From the IMG/VR virus record IMGVR_UViG_3300048999_000192, positions 91,099 through 155,098 of that record: a stretch of 64,000 nt of DNA. The stretch is one strand, 5' to 3'. This DNA is from a virus. The notes under the pieces are model-generated. The model was given only the letters and a program-made list of their open reading frames with translations. It ran no database searches and was not told the DNA's origin. Every line of letters starts with the position of its first letter. Positions within the stretch are counted from its first letter, which is position 1. Positions 7,501-15,925 of this stretch are shown here, piece after piece. A program made the position numbers and the translations under genes.

Positions 7501-9211
7501 GCACATCAAGCGGCCCAAGGTCTACAAGTCCGAGCACGACATGGACCAGGAGGTCCACGAGCACGAGGTGAAGCGCGGCAACCTGCTCGACCCGCACCTG
7601 CCCGAGACGCCGCACGAGGACGCCGACGATGACGAGTGGGACGACTACTACGCCGACGCCGGGCACGCGCGGGTCTACCGGGGTGACAGCCATGGGCCCT
7701 TCGGCCCGAACGAGCCGGACCCGAACGTGGCTCACGGCTTCCACCCCAAGGCGACCGGCTGGCTGAACCACCACCCGGACAAGGAGGGCATCGCCGCCCG
7801 CCACAAGGCCCGGCTGATCAAGCAGGGCTACGACGGCATCGTCTACGGCAATGAGTTCGAGCGGGCCGACGCCGGGGGCAAGGAGAAGTCCGCCATCGCC
7901 TTCCATCCGCATCAGGTCGAGATCACCCAGCACCACTACGGCCGCACCGGCCAGTGCCTGAACCCCGAGGAGTGCGCCCGGCAGCGCGCGGCCGACCACG
8001 ACCCGGGCCAGCTCGCGCTACCCATGGAGCACACTTCGGCCCTGACGGCGGGCGGCGTCAGCCGTCTCGCACTGCCGCTTCCGGCGGAGTGCTGGAGCCG
8101 GTACCGCTCGACTCTGGGCGACCGTACGGCCTCCTGGGACGACGATGACGAGTGGAGCGAGGACGAGACCTTCCACTGCCCGGCGTGCGGCGAGGACCAT
8201 GAGGACGAAGAGACGCGCGACAACCACATGATGGCCCATACCGACTGGGACAGGGTGCATCCCAAGCTTCCCGACACCCTGCACCGGGGCATGGCCGTCT
8301 CGCTGCCGGACGAAGTCCATGACGTCGTCCACGATGAGTCGCGGCCGTCGGCCGAGCGGGCGCAAGCGCTGGCCGACCACGTCAAGAAGCGTGGGCTGGG
8401 CATGCACTTCACGGACGACAAGCAGCAGGCCGCGCACTACTCGCACGTCTACCACCAGCCTGGCGACACCCACGTGATCGTGCACTCGCGCAAGCCGGAC
8501 ATGCATCACATCGAGACCGACCCCGGTGAGCTCGAATCCCAGCAGGTCATCGGTTATGGCCAGCACGATGACAACGAGATCCCGATTCGCTCCGGCGCGC
8601 CCGTGCACGCCACCGGGATCTCCTGGAAGCACGAGGATCCCAAGGCCGACTGGCATACGCACAACTTCGGAAGGTCCATGGAAATGACCGCGATGCGCAA
8701 GCAGGCCCACGACAGCGGTGACGGTCAGCGGATCTTCCACTGCCCGTTCTGCGGTGCTGGCCAGGTGATCGCCCGTTCGGACGGCACCACCGAGTGCGAG
8801 TTCTGCCACCAGGCCTTCACGGTCCAGGTGCAGCCGCAGTTCAACAGCTTCCCGCAGACCGACCCGACCACCGGCCTGCCGATCATGATCCCGGGCATGC
8901 CGGGCCAGATCGATGCCCCTGGCACGCCGCCAGGGGCTCCAGGAGGCGCTCTGCCGCCCGGAGCGGACGAGGAGTCGGACAACCCGTTCGCGGCCGACAG
9001 CGGTGACGAGAGCGGCCCTCCCGGGGCCGATGACGGTGGGGACGACTCCGGCGATGGCGGGGACGATAACAAGCCGGACTTCCTGAAGGGCTCCAGCTTC
9101 CGGACGGCCTCGGGCGACCTGCTCACCGAGGCGGCCTACACCCGCCACCTCGCGCTGCGCTTCTCGGCCAACCCTGAGAAGATGATCGAACTGCTGCGGA
9201 GCGGGCGATGA
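4556..9211 (+). CDS. Giant virion-type multi-ADP-ribosyltransferase protein with ParB-like domain
   Basis: This 1551-residue protein lies between early genes and the portal, where proteins packaged in the head and injected with DNA often lie. Visible domains in order: ART-like 1 (about 140-375, Y-H at 142-143); ART-like 2 (about 390-500, F-Y-H-V-T at 391); Arr-like (about 585-680, F-H-G at 588-590, V-E-P-T-G, D653; the usual second-motif Tyr is replaced by H622); ParB/sulfiredoxin-like (about 745-875, D-G-S-H-R at 849-853); ART-like 4 (about 905-1125, Y-H-G-S at 910, late G-Y-D-G-I-V-Y); a C2H2 finger (C1208, C1211, H1224, H1228); ART-like 5 (about 1240-1360, L-H-R-G at 1242, late T-G-I-S-W); a zinc ribbon (C1396, C1399, C1414, C1417); then a Pro/Gly/Asp-rich tail. 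The GTG start has GGAGG 9 nt upstream inside the hairpin; ATG 4640 is an alternative start. Host-protein modification after injection, as for T4 Alt, is inference. Confidence 0.75.
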   Translation: MRPGEESARSDAGKQTVWPVAVGGGLVDMCAHHKTIHEGHSNLANQIAAQTGLAQEEHEELTPHTGTCVECKRRAGKGELMHSLDSALPTGYRKKQDQSDRTPRRPFEPGKTRTKPLEPLPPSLNAVQASSEEMRPLPGALYHVTTARDAVLAHGLKNRTELGQQYGHGLGGGRDDTISLTTHRPTAEHLLHSLHEYHDVLNGKIKLADLKEKARQGVGAEKPYDYMLKDHADEDLAAADKGRAIEHRMHDRSEVGEDWKPLDEGMHGTGPQGEYHLHMAWDRPLDRSELLHKRDDVYKKFSWGRQGAGGHPDPLFIANDPGEFVKKDPGQFALMHVRPHEGAHGIQMNDRTEGTDAGEWRALSGKDLHVVHHEGREAITPRTAAADHHVFYHVTDNPNFELSTTHRPHLNLEGGEDEHREPGIHMADHEGINRWMGTGGYIRPYMVELHAHPELDDHPDTEHGFARERYVPAKHYDKLKVHRVIPLDAWDREQGGYGHMEQSLGSEYDTGAPIASSHEDRPYRPRTPYTGPDAREMTPEQHQHHTDRYDRFMSDRISRQAASYPIKYTRMTQNGYEDVEDEIEGPLFHGSRSKRLQPGDMITKGRKTNPWGDQGPKSQTVHFTVHHDTARDYADQAGGHVYEVEPTGEFKHDYSGGDFKTAHPLRVVRMVPRSEWEASKEASRRTAMTPERRAEIERIRQERKNRPRRPAGQPRADAFSHLFTPIPEHELEEQRQARMPKPEPINDKTYSIGDVSKHYEWEGFDPYEIEHLVHHPEHAQFTHEDVPVHSLRHITEHGELVKPPSYRDIADQGDDEQERLGELERGHDDGAHIPPIVVVRHGEHHIIADGSHRAAIAAERGHTHIPAFVTERTIMPKTGRMGDGGPDPFERTAAMHNPNAKAGQAEDEWYHGSPHDFDSFSDTGSSNDTEDHVNHWNVLLGNHFTATHNVAHDFSLGLHHASDANGNDDAEEPLGHVIHARLHIKRPKVYKSEHDMDQEVHEHEVKRGNLLDPHLPETPHEDADDDEWDDYYADAGHARVYRGDSHGPFGPNEPDPNVAHGFHPKATGWLNHHPDKEGIAARHKARLIKQGYDGIVYGNEFERADAGGKEKSAIAFHPHQVEITQHHYGRTGQCLNPEECARQRAADHDPGQLALPMEHTSALTAGGVSRLALPLPAECWSRYRSTLGDRTASWDDDDEWSEDETFHCPACGEDHEDEETRDNHMMAHTDWDRVHPKLPDTLHRGMAVSLPDEVHDVVHDESRPSAERAQALADHVKKRGLGMHFTDDKQQAAHYSHVYHQPGDTHVIVHSRKPDMHHIETDPGELESQQVIGYGQHDDNEIPIRSGAPVHATGISWKHEDPKADWHTHNFGRSMEMTAMRKQAHDSGDGQRIFHCPFCGAGQVIARSDGTTECEFCHQAFTVQVQPQFNSFPQTDPTTGLPIMIPGMPGQIDAPGTPPGAPGGALPPGADEESDNPFAADSGDESGPPGADDGGDDSGDGGDDNKPDFLKGSSFRTASGDLLTEAAYTRHLALRFSANPEKMIELLRSGR

Positions 9212-9378
9212 AGGTCTGGGTCCTGGTCGACTTCACCGGCCCCTCCGGCCAGCGGTACACCAAAGGCAGCCAGCTCACCCTCCCCAATGACACGCCCGAG
9301 CAGCAGGCCTACGTCTCGTCACTGATCCGCTACGGCATCGTGACGACGGCCAAGCCCGCGACAGGAGCCACCACGTGA
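9208..9378 (+). CDS. Small hypothetical protein before portal
   Basis: The 56-residue product begins at ATG 9208 inside the stop of the giant ART protein and ends in the GTG of the portal gene, so it is coupled on both sides. It is beta-rich with a final G-I-V-T-T stretch and a short Ala/Thr tail. Its layout (short strand, Y-x-K-G-x-x-L, helix ending the domain) resembles the 87-residue protein at 23546, suggesting a related small head-accessory fold. Function is unknown. Confidence 0.6.
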   Translation: MKVWVLVDFTGPSGQRYTKGSQLTLPNDTPEQQAYVSSLIRYGIVTTAKPATGATT

Positions 9379-11573
9379 CCGACGACTTCGCGAACCGCAT
9401 CGCCGGTGTCCAGAGCGCCATGAAGGCCAAGTCCCCGTTCTCTCGTAAGCGGGCGCAGGACACCGGCACCGGCGAGGCGGCCGAGATGCGCCGCAACCGC
9501 GCCGTGAACAAGAAGGTCGCCGCCGCAGGGTCCGGCAGCGACATCTCCTTCGCTACCGGCCGCCCGAGAGATCCCCTTTTCTACTGGAAGCAAAATAACC
9601 TTCCATATGACTTCGGTAAGCATGAGGAGCTGCGGAAGGTAAGAGCATTCTGTCGCCTTCTGTACCAGACTGACTCAATTATCGGTTCGGCGATCGACAT
9701 CTACTCCAAGTGGCCGCTGATCGGCATGGAGCTGTCGTGCAAGGACCAGAAGCTGACCGACTTCTACACCAACCTTTTCGGATTCGGTGAGGACGCCGAC
9801 GACAGCTCGCTCGACTACGAGGCCTTCCTGCCCCGCGTCGGCCGGGAGTACTGGACCGTCGGTGAGGCGTGGCCATTCGCCACGTTCAACCCGATGCTCG
9901 GTGTCTGGGAGGACGAGGAGCTCCTGCAGCCGGACGACGTCGATGTCCAGCGCAGCCCGTTCCTGAAGGACCCGAGGTTCTTCATCCGGCTGCCCGAGAC
10001 CATCCGCCGCCTGATGCAGACCCGCCAGCCAGCCTGGGAATACAACAAGCTGATGCAGGCGTATCCCGAGCTGGTCAACTACACCCACGAGAACCAGCTC
10101 ATGCCGGTCTCCAACATCCTGCTGCAGCAGATCAAGTTCGAAGGCGACACGTTCAACCCGCGCGGTGTCCCGCTGCTGACCCGCGCCATGCGCCCGGTGA
10201 TGCAGCAGGAGATGCTCAACGCGGCCATGGACGCCATCGCCGACCGGATGTACACCCCGCTCATCCTGGTCAAGCTCGGCGCGTCCGCCTCTGACCTGGG
10301 CACCAACGCCCCGTGGATCCCGACCGGTGATGACCTCGCCGATTTCGAGGAGGCGCTGGACGCGGCGCTGGCCGCCGACTTCCGCGCGCTGATCTACAAC
10401 TTCGCGATCGACATCGAGTCCGTGTTCGGCCGGGAGCAGATGCCCGACCTGACGCCGGACTTCGAACGACTCGAAGACAAGATCCTCCAGACGTTCGGCC
10501 TGTCCCGGACACTCCTGACCGGTGCCTCGGCCGGTGAGACCTACGCCGCCGACGCGCTGAACCGCGACCTGATCACCCAGCTCCTGACGCACTACCAGAA
10601 GCTGATCAAGCATCACTGGCGGCAGCGGGCGCTGGTCGTCGCCGAGGCCCAGGAACATTTCGACTATGACGTCCGCAATGGGAAGCGCTACGTCAAGATG
10701 GAAGAAATCCTCGAAGTCGACGAGGAGACCGGCGACGAGCGCATCATCGAGCAGCCCAAGCTGCTGATCCCCGACCTGCACATGCAGACGATGAACCTGC
10801 GGGACGAGGAGCAGGAGCGCCAGTTCATGGAGGCGCTGCGTCAGGGCGGCGTGCCGATCTCCATGAAGACCAGGGTCCGTAACCTCCCGATCGACCTGGA
10901 CGAGGAGATCGAGCGCAGCCAGGAGGAGGCCGTCCAGCTCATCGTCTCCGAGGCCGAGACCCGCAAGCGTGCCTACCAGGCGCTGCGCAACAACGGCCTG
11001 CCGATCCCGGACGACCTGCGCACCGAGTTCGAGGCCCTCGCCCAGCAGGCGCAGCAGCCCAGCCCGGCACTGTCGGCTGGCCAGCCGCAGATGATCCCCC
11101 AGCTCGGCCAGGACCCGCAGGCCGCCGACACGCCCAACCTCGCCCCGACGCAGCAGGACTTCCAGAACGACCCGCAGGACGAGTCCTCGGTGATGGCCCC
11201 GGTCATCCCGATGCCGATGGCTCCCCCGGGCGGAGAGGAAGAGGGCGACGCCCGGCCGGAGGAGTCCGACGAGGAGCGCGACGGCATGCCCACCTCGGCC
11301 GTGCTCTACCGGAAGGCCCAGAGCATGCGCACGGTGGCGGCCACCCGGCACGCCGACGTGGTCGAGGCCGAGCAGAAGCTGGCCCGCGAGCAGGCCTGGG
11401 CCGAGTGGGAGGTCAATCGCGTCGAGGCCGCCGCCAACGGCACCGACATGCCCGCGACGCCGCCAGAGGACCTGACCGCCTACACGGTGCCCGCCCAGAT
11501 GCGCGGCCCGATGCACATCGGCCAGCGGCGCAACCTCGATCGGGACTGGAAGGCCGCGCTCGACGACGACTGA
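9375..11573 (+). CDS. Portal protein
   Basis: The 732-residue product has portal-type features: an N-terminal basic tail, a core with D-x-I-I-G-S-A-I-D-I-Y (about residues 98-108), a wing/stem region with long helices (about 270-470), and an acidic low-complexity C-terminus (about 540-640) with a further helical segment to the end. The portal forms the dodecameric ring at one capsid vertex through which DNA is packaged and the tail attaches. Start GTG 9375 overlaps the preceding stop. Size, position and sequence style match myovirus-type portals of large actinophages. Confidence 0.85.
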   Translation: MTDDFANRIAGVQSAMKAKSPFSRKRAQDTGTGEAAEMRRNRAVNKKVAAAGSGSDISFATGRPRDPLFYWKQNNLPYDFGKHEELRKVRAFCRLLYQTDSIIGSAIDIYSKWPLIGMELSCKDQKLTDFYTNLFGFGEDADDSSLDYEAFLPRVGREYWTVGEAWPFATFNPMLGVWEDEELLQPDDVDVQRSPFLKDPRFFIRLPETIRRLMQTRQPAWEYNKLMQAYPELVNYTHENQLMPVSNILLQQIKFEGDTFNPRGVPLLTRAMRPVMQQEMLNAAMDAIADRMYTPLILVKLGASASDLGTNAPWIPTGDDLADFEEALDAALAADFRALIYNFAIDIESVFGREQMPDLTPDFERLEDKILQTFGLSRTLLTGASAGETYAADALNRDLITQLLTHYQKLIKHHWRQRALVVAEAQEHFDYDVRNGKRYVKMEEILEVDEETGDERIIEQPKLLIPDLHMQTMNLRDEEQERQFMEALRQGGVPISMKTRVRNLPIDLDEEIERSQEEAVQLIVSEAETRKRAYQALRNNGLPIPDDLRTEFEALAQQAQQPSPALSAGQPQMIPQLGQDPQAADTPNLAPTQQDFQNDPQDESSVMAPVIPMPMAPPGGEEEGDARPEESDEERDGMPTSAVLYRKAQSMRTVAATRHADVVEAEQKLAREQAWAEWEVNRVEAAANGTDMPATPPEDLTAYTVPAQMRGPMHIGQRRNLDRDWKAALDDD

Positions 11574-11582
11574 TGCTGTGCG

Positions 11583-11617
11583 GCCTCCCTCCTGCCATCC
11601 GAAGAGGCGAGGGAGGC
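11583..11617 (+). promoter_or_regulatory. Start-proximal GAAGA hairpin
   Basis: Perfect outer stem GCCTCCCTC / GAGGGAGGC (11583-11591 with 11609-11617) enclosing CC-GAAGA-GG-CGA. The 3' arm contains the likely ribosome-binding site, 4 nt before the ATG, so folding could hide it. Confidence 0.7.
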
Positions 11618-11621
11618 TCAC

Positions 11622-14600
11622 ATGCGGATGCAGCGTACGGCCCGGCAGCACACCACGCTCCAGGCGACGGCAGGGGTCAACAGCGAGGACTACTTTGACT
11701 TCCGGCCCAAGCAGCGGGTGATGACGGCCGACGGGTACCCGGGCCGCGTCGAAGCCGTGCACGATGGCCCGCACGCCGGGAGCGAGGCGTACGAGGTCGT
11801 CCTGGACGGCGGCATGGGCGGTGGGCTGTACGCCTCCAGCCAGCTCCACGCGCTCGCTGACGACGCTCACACGGCCGCCGGGGACTACCCCGAGCTGGAG
11901 GACGTCCTCTCCGCCCGGCCCGACCCGGCCAAGCAGGTCGTGATGGCCAAGAAGGCCGCGCGCAAGAGGGCGTCGACCCTCCCCGACGATCACCCCGACA
12001 AGGTCTACCTCCGCTTCGGCCACTGGCCGAAGAACGAGCGTTCCGCGAATGGCGTCACGGGCCACCCAGAGGACGGGGTGAGCGTCTACGACCTTGACCA
12101 CAAGGGCGAGCCCATGGACCCGGACCCCAACCTCAGCCGGGGCCACGAGCATGACGAGTCTTGCGATCCGGACTGCGATCTCGATAGCTGGAACGAGGAC
12201 TACGGCAACGACACCCGCGAGGAGATGAACGGCCGGGTCTATCGCGCGGAGAAGGCGCGGGCCAACGGTCACGACTACCGGGGCGAGGTCGGCCACCTGG
12301 TCAAGGGCAAGATGACGGGCATCGGCCACGATGGTGAGCCGCTGCTGAACAACGTCAAGCGCGTCGGTGACTGGATCGACCACCGGCACATGTTCATCCC
12401 GACGGCGAGCCCGCACCGGCTGGCCAGGGGTGAATACGACGAGGACTACGAGCCGCCGTCGTCCAAGCTGGCCACCACCCAGAACGGCACCCGGATCGAC
12501 GGCCACGGTGAGGCCCCGCACGAGGTGCGCGCCAAGGACCCCAACGGCTACGACGCCAAGAGCACCGAGGGCGACCCGGACCCGCTCATGTCCAAGCCGC
12601 TGACCAAGAAGGACGAGGTCGGCGCGCACGGGGGCGAGCTCGGCAAGGGGATGTCCGGCGTCTCCTTCGAGGGCGCGATGTCCCCCATGCAGAAGCAGAA
12701 GATCGAGGACCGCGAGGACGCCCGGCAGGACGTGGTCGATCAGCATTCGCAGGTGAACGACGCCCGGCGCGACCGCACCGACGTCGGCGACGTCCAGCGG
12801 GTCGAGGACCCGGCGTACGCCAAGTACCTGCAGTCCCTGAACGCGCTCACCGTACGGGCCGACTGGGACGACCCGGAGCACGGCGCGGAGTGGCGGCGTC
12901 CCTGGGACGTGATGCCCGTCCACCACGACGACGGCCGCTGGCACGACCCCGAGCTGGACAAGAACTACGAGCACGACACGGCCGAGCCTGAGGCCGACGA
13001 CTCCTCCACGGCCCACGCCGCGCACCTGCACCTGCCGAACCCGGAGGAGGACCCGGACGCGCTGGCCAGCCACATGGTCGACGCACACGGCTACGACCTG
13101 GACAAGGTCAAGCAGATGATGATGGTCCACCGGCTGATGAGCGGCCAGCACGAGATGGACCACGAGACCGAGCCGGGTGGCATGGGCCTGCACCCCGACG
13201 ACTTCTCCCTCCCGCACGACCACCCGGACCGCTGGCTGGAGCACGGGTCGATCCCGGGGCCGGAGGGCGGCGTCGAGCAGGCCGGAGCCCGTGGCGACAC
13301 CGGCCACGCGCTCGACAGCAGCAGGCCGTTCGAGCTCAAGCCCTGGCATATGAACTACTCGCTGAGCTCGCTGGCCGACCCGTACGCCCTGGTCGCCTCG
13401 GCCGCCCAGGACCGGGACCTGGGATTCCAGCTCACCGCCGCCTGGACCGACGTTCGCAACAAGGCCAAGCGGATCCGGTCAGAGGGCAAGGTCAGGATCA
13501 CCCTGGCCAGTGACGGCCTGGTGGCTGGTGAGGTGCAGGGGGACCACCAGACGTATGAGACCGGCATCCAGCGCCTGCCCGGCTCCCGCCACGGCGTGGC
13601 CACCTGGAGCTGCGGCTGTAAGTGGGGCGCCTACCACTGGGGCGCCAGCGACGACTTCAGCCGCTTCGCCGGTCGGATGTGCTCTCACGCCCTGGCCCTG
13701 CAGTACGAGGCCCAGAGTCGGGGGATGTTCGGCAAGACCGTCGAGGTCGACACCTCCAAGCCGGACTGGGTGCCGCCGCGCGTGGTGGTCAAGTACAACC
13801 CCGACACCGGCCACAGCGACTTCGCCAAGTCCTCCTCACTGGTCACCCCCGAGCTGTCCCCGCTGCAGATCTTCTGCGCGTACGCGGGCAACGACGGGGA
13901 GACCGCCGACCAGATCACCTGCCTGCTGCACACGGCCGGGCTGGTCGAGGGGTACTCCAACAGCCCGTGGGGCGAGCCGATCGCCGAGGTGCCGCCCAAG
14001 CCGTACGGGGCGACCCAGCCCGCCAACAAGTGGGAGGACCCGGGCAGCGCCGGGTTCCTCGCCACGCCCGACCCCGAGGACTGGGGCGGTCTGGGGCAGA
14101 ACAACCAGATGTACTCCACGTCCAGCCTGGACGAGGCGGTGTTCGAGCCCGTCCTGGCCAGTCCCCAGGGGGCGTATGAAGATCAGGACAGTCCTGCCGA
14201 TCCGGAGGGCCTGGAAGCGACCCTGCACGACACTCCCGAGCCAGCTCTTCCCGAGACCGACGGCGGCCGGGAGGACATGGTCGGCGAGCACGCCGAGGAC
14301 CTCACGCCGGACGACCAGTCGATGATGACGGTCGGCAACCAGATGGGCGGGGCCGACGAGGTCCTGGACGAGACCCAGAACACCACCCCGCAGGACCTGG
14401 ACGACGTCGTGGCGCGCTTCCAGGCCTCCGCCGGGGCCAAGGCCATCATGGCCGACGCCGGGACTCCCAGCGGGCCTGCAGCGCGCGAGGGGGCCTCCGC
14501 CGCGCCCTCGGACGGCGACATCGCCGCCCACGCGCGCCAGGTGCTGGCCCTGAAGGCCTTCAGCCCGGCCGAGCAGGCCTCCCTGATCAACGAGGGCGTC

Positions 14601-14690
14601 GGGGAGCGCGCGGCCAACTTCGACAAGCTCGACATCGCCGGGACGCACTACGCCGACCTGGACGACGAGGACGACACATGGCTGAGCTGA
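11622..14690 (+). CDS. Large head-region protein with SWIM zinc finger
   Basis: This 1022-residue protein follows the portal. The N-terminal 100 residues look like a small beta domain (G-Y-P-G-R-V-E-A-V). A long His/Asp/Pro-rich, mostly disordered middle follows (about 110-570). A SWIM-type zinc finger, C-x-C-xn-C-x-H, is clear at C664, C666, C687 and H689, preceded by strands. The C-terminal 250 residues are acidic and low-complexity, then helical. SWIM fingers bind nucleic acid or protein in other families. A virion-internal or packaging-accessory role is inferred from position. The 3' end overlaps the next gene by 13 nt. Confidence 0.7.
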   Translation: MRMQRTARQHTTLQATAGVNSEDYFDFRPKQRVMTADGYPGRVEAVHDGPHAGSEAYEVVLDGGMGGGLYASSQLHALADDAHTAAGDYPELEDVLSARPDPAKQVVMAKKAARKRASTLPDDHPDKVYLRFGHWPKNERSANGVTGHPEDGVSVYDLDHKGEPMDPDPNLSRGHEHDESCDPDCDLDSWNEDYGNDTREEMNGRVYRAEKARANGHDYRGEVGHLVKGKMTGIGHDGEPLLNNVKRVGDWIDHRHMFIPTASPHRLARGEYDEDYEPPSSKLATTQNGTRIDGHGEAPHEVRAKDPNGYDAKSTEGDPDPLMSKPLTKKDEVGAHGGELGKGMSGVSFEGAMSPMQKQKIEDREDARQDVVDQHSQVNDARRDRTDVGDVQRVEDPAYAKYLQSLNALTVRADWDDPEHGAEWRRPWDVMPVHHDDGRWHDPELDKNYEHDTAEPEADDSSTAHAAHLHLPNPEEDPDALASHMVDAHGYDLDKVKQMMMVHRLMSGQHEMDHETEPGGMGLHPDDFSLPHDHPDRWLEHGSIPGPEGGVEQAGARGDTGHALDSSRPFELKPWHMNYSLSSLADPYALVASAAQDRDLGFQLTAAWTDVRNKAKRIRSEGKVRITLASDGLVAGEVQGDHQTYETGIQRLPGSRHGVATWSCGCKWGAYHWGASDDFSRFAGRMCSHALALQYEAQSRGMFGKTVEVDTSKPDWVPPRVVVKYNPDTGHSDFAKSSSLVTPELSPLQIFCAYAGNDGETADQITCLLHTAGLVEGYSNSPWGEPIAEVPPKPYGATQPANKWEDPGSAGFLATPDPEDWGGLGQNNQMYSTSSLDEAVFEPVLASPQGAYEDQDSPADPEGLEATLHDTPEPALPETDGGREDMVGEHAEDLTPDDQSMMTVGNQMGGADEVLDETQNTTPQDLDDVVARFQASAGAKAIMADAGTPSGPAAREGASAAPSDGDIAAHARQVLALKAFSPAEQASLINEGVGERAANFDKLDIAGTHYADLDDEDDTWLS

Positions 14691-15121
14691 CGCACGGGAC
14701 CGAGGTCCCGCTGGAGCAGCTTCCCCAGGTGGTCGACGGGGTGGAGTTCACCCCGGTCACCCAGGCCGAGGTCGCCGAGCTCGACCCGTTCGGCGACGGC
14801 AAGCGCATCACGGTCGACCGGCCCGTCAACGTCAGCCAGCTCATGGACGAGATCCGCGAGGCCACCGGCGTCCAGGTGAGCATCTCGATGATCTGGCCCG
14901 AGGGGGCGGAGAAGGGCACCCTGTTCGTCTCGCCGGGGGACGCGGTCGACGGCCGCACCGTGGCGGGCAAGATCCGGACGCACGAGCCGGACGATCTGTA
15001 CGGGCTCAGTGAGACCGACCGGGCCCTCGCAGAAGTGATGAATAAGGTCCGTAGTGGCAAATCGCTTACGGACGCCGAAAGGGACATGGCACTTCTGGCA
15101 CTGAGCCGGAGGGGGCGGTGA
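14678..15121 (+). CDS. Hypothetical protein coupled to SWIM protein
   Basis: The 147-residue protein begins at ATG 14678 inside the end of the previous gene, in another frame. It has a beta-rich first part, a central alpha/beta segment (about 45-90) and a helical, charged C-terminus. No catalytic motif is apparent. Overlap with the SWIM-finger gene suggests co-translation and perhaps a shared complex. The codon bias matches the head-gene block. Confidence 0.6.
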   Translation: MAELTHGTEVPLEQLPQVVDGVEFTPVTQAEVAELDPFGDGKRITVDRPVNVSQLMDEIREATGVQVSISMIWPEGAEKGTLFVSPGDAVDGRTVAGKIRTHEPDDLYGLSETDRALAEVMNKVRSGKSLTDAERDMALLALSRRGR

Positions 15122-15188
15122 TCCCTGTGATTCAGGGTATGAGAGCAACGAAGAGATGAGCATCTAGTCAACGTGTGAGGGGGTAAAG

Positions 15189-15356
15189 ATGCTTGGCCTG
15201 ATCCTAGTGATCATCGCTGGCCTGCTGACCATTCTCGACATGGTTCTGCGCCACCCGAACTACCGTTCCGGCGCGCCGTATTGGCTGCTCGACGTGGCGC
15301 TCCTTCTCGTCATTGTCGCGCTGCTGGTCGGCGTGAAAGTTATCCCTCTGAACTGA
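15189..15356 (+). CDS. Two-TM small membrane protein, holin candidate
   Basis: The 55-residue product has two hydrophobic stretches (about residues 2-20 and 33-52) joined by a short polar loop with R-H-P-N-Y-R, consistent with a class II holin-like hairpin. A GAGGGGG stretch lies upstream of ATG 15189. It opens a run of four small membrane or coiled-coil genes (15189-16458). Holins control the timing of lysis by forming membrane holes, but this assignment rests only on topology and clustering. No endolysin gene lies beside it. Confidence 0.6.
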   Translation: MLGLILVIIAGLLTILDMVLRHPNYRSGAPYWLLDVALLLVIVALLVGVKVIPLN

Positions 15357-15360
15357 CCCC

Positions 15361-15696
15361 ATGATTCCCGACATCCTTCTGGCGGCCGTGACCACGGCAC
15401 CCACTGGCCCGACCGGCCCCGACATCATCACCCTCCTGACGGGGGCCGGTCCGGCCGGTGTCATGCTGCTGCTCTTCGTGATGGGGCTTGTCTACTCTAA
15501 GAAGTCCTACGAGGAGCTGGCTGCCGACAGGGACTACCTGCGGGAGTCTCTGTTGAAGGAGCAGGAAGCCCACCGTGACACCCGAGAGGCGCTCATCAAG
15601 GCAGGAACGCGGGCCGACGCCGCCGTTGAGGCAGCCAACATGGCCAACAGCATTCTTGCCGGATTCCAGCGTAGGCTCCCAAGCAAGGACGACTGA
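15361..15696 (+). CDS. Single-TM coiled-coil membrane protein
   Basis: This 111-residue protein has a short N-terminal Thr/Pro-rich segment, a transmembrane helix (about residues 24-45, ending V-Y-S-K-K) and a long charged coiled coil (about 48-95), then a basic tail. ATG 15361 follows the previous stop by 4 nt and lacks a good ribosome-binding site, suggesting translational coupling. One-TM proteins with a cytoplasmic coiled coil accompany holins in many actinophages; spanin-like or holin-accessory roles are possible but unproven. Confidence 0.6.
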   Translation: MIPDILLAAVTTAPTGPTGPDIITLLTGAGPAGVMLLLFVMGLVYSKKSYEELAADRDYLRESLLKEQEAHRDTREALIKAGTRADAAVEAANMANSILAGFQRRLPSKDD

Positions 15697-15712
15697 CTAC
15701 AGGTACCCCGAT

Positions 15713-15925
15713 ATGAAACTCTTCCACCGCAAGGACCGTACTCCGTCACCCGAAGTACGTGCTGCGGTCGAAGCCGCCGAAAAATCGGCTCTTCGGGCTC
15801 GTGCCGATCTTGAAGAGCAGGAACAAAAACTGGCAGAGTCGCGTCATATCATTGACACCATGAGGGCTCGCAACATCGCGAATCATTATGATGAGATGGT
15901 CGAGAATTACCTGAGGACACAGTGA
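15713..15925 (+). CDS. Small coiled-coil protein of lysis-region type
   Basis: The 70-residue product is read from ATG 15713. It starts with a basic patch (M-K-L-F-H-R-K-D-R), followed by an Ala/Glu-rich coiled coil and a closing N-H-Y-D-E-M-V-E-N-Y-L motif. Short proteins with a basic head, heptad helix and terminal N-H-x2-E pattern are common next to membrane genes in mycobacteriophages and relatives, without an assigned function. The stop overlaps the next start (TGATG). Confidence 0.55.
   Translation: MKLFHRKDRTPSPEVRAAVEAAEKSALRARADLEEQEQKLAESRHIIDTMRARNIANHYDEMVENYLRTQ

Noticed and set aside
9675-13349. 1224-residue minus-strand open frame opposite portal and SWIM genes
   Set aside because: It is a shadow of two overlapping plus-strand genes, with V/L/R/G-rich low-complexity translation and no conserved motif.
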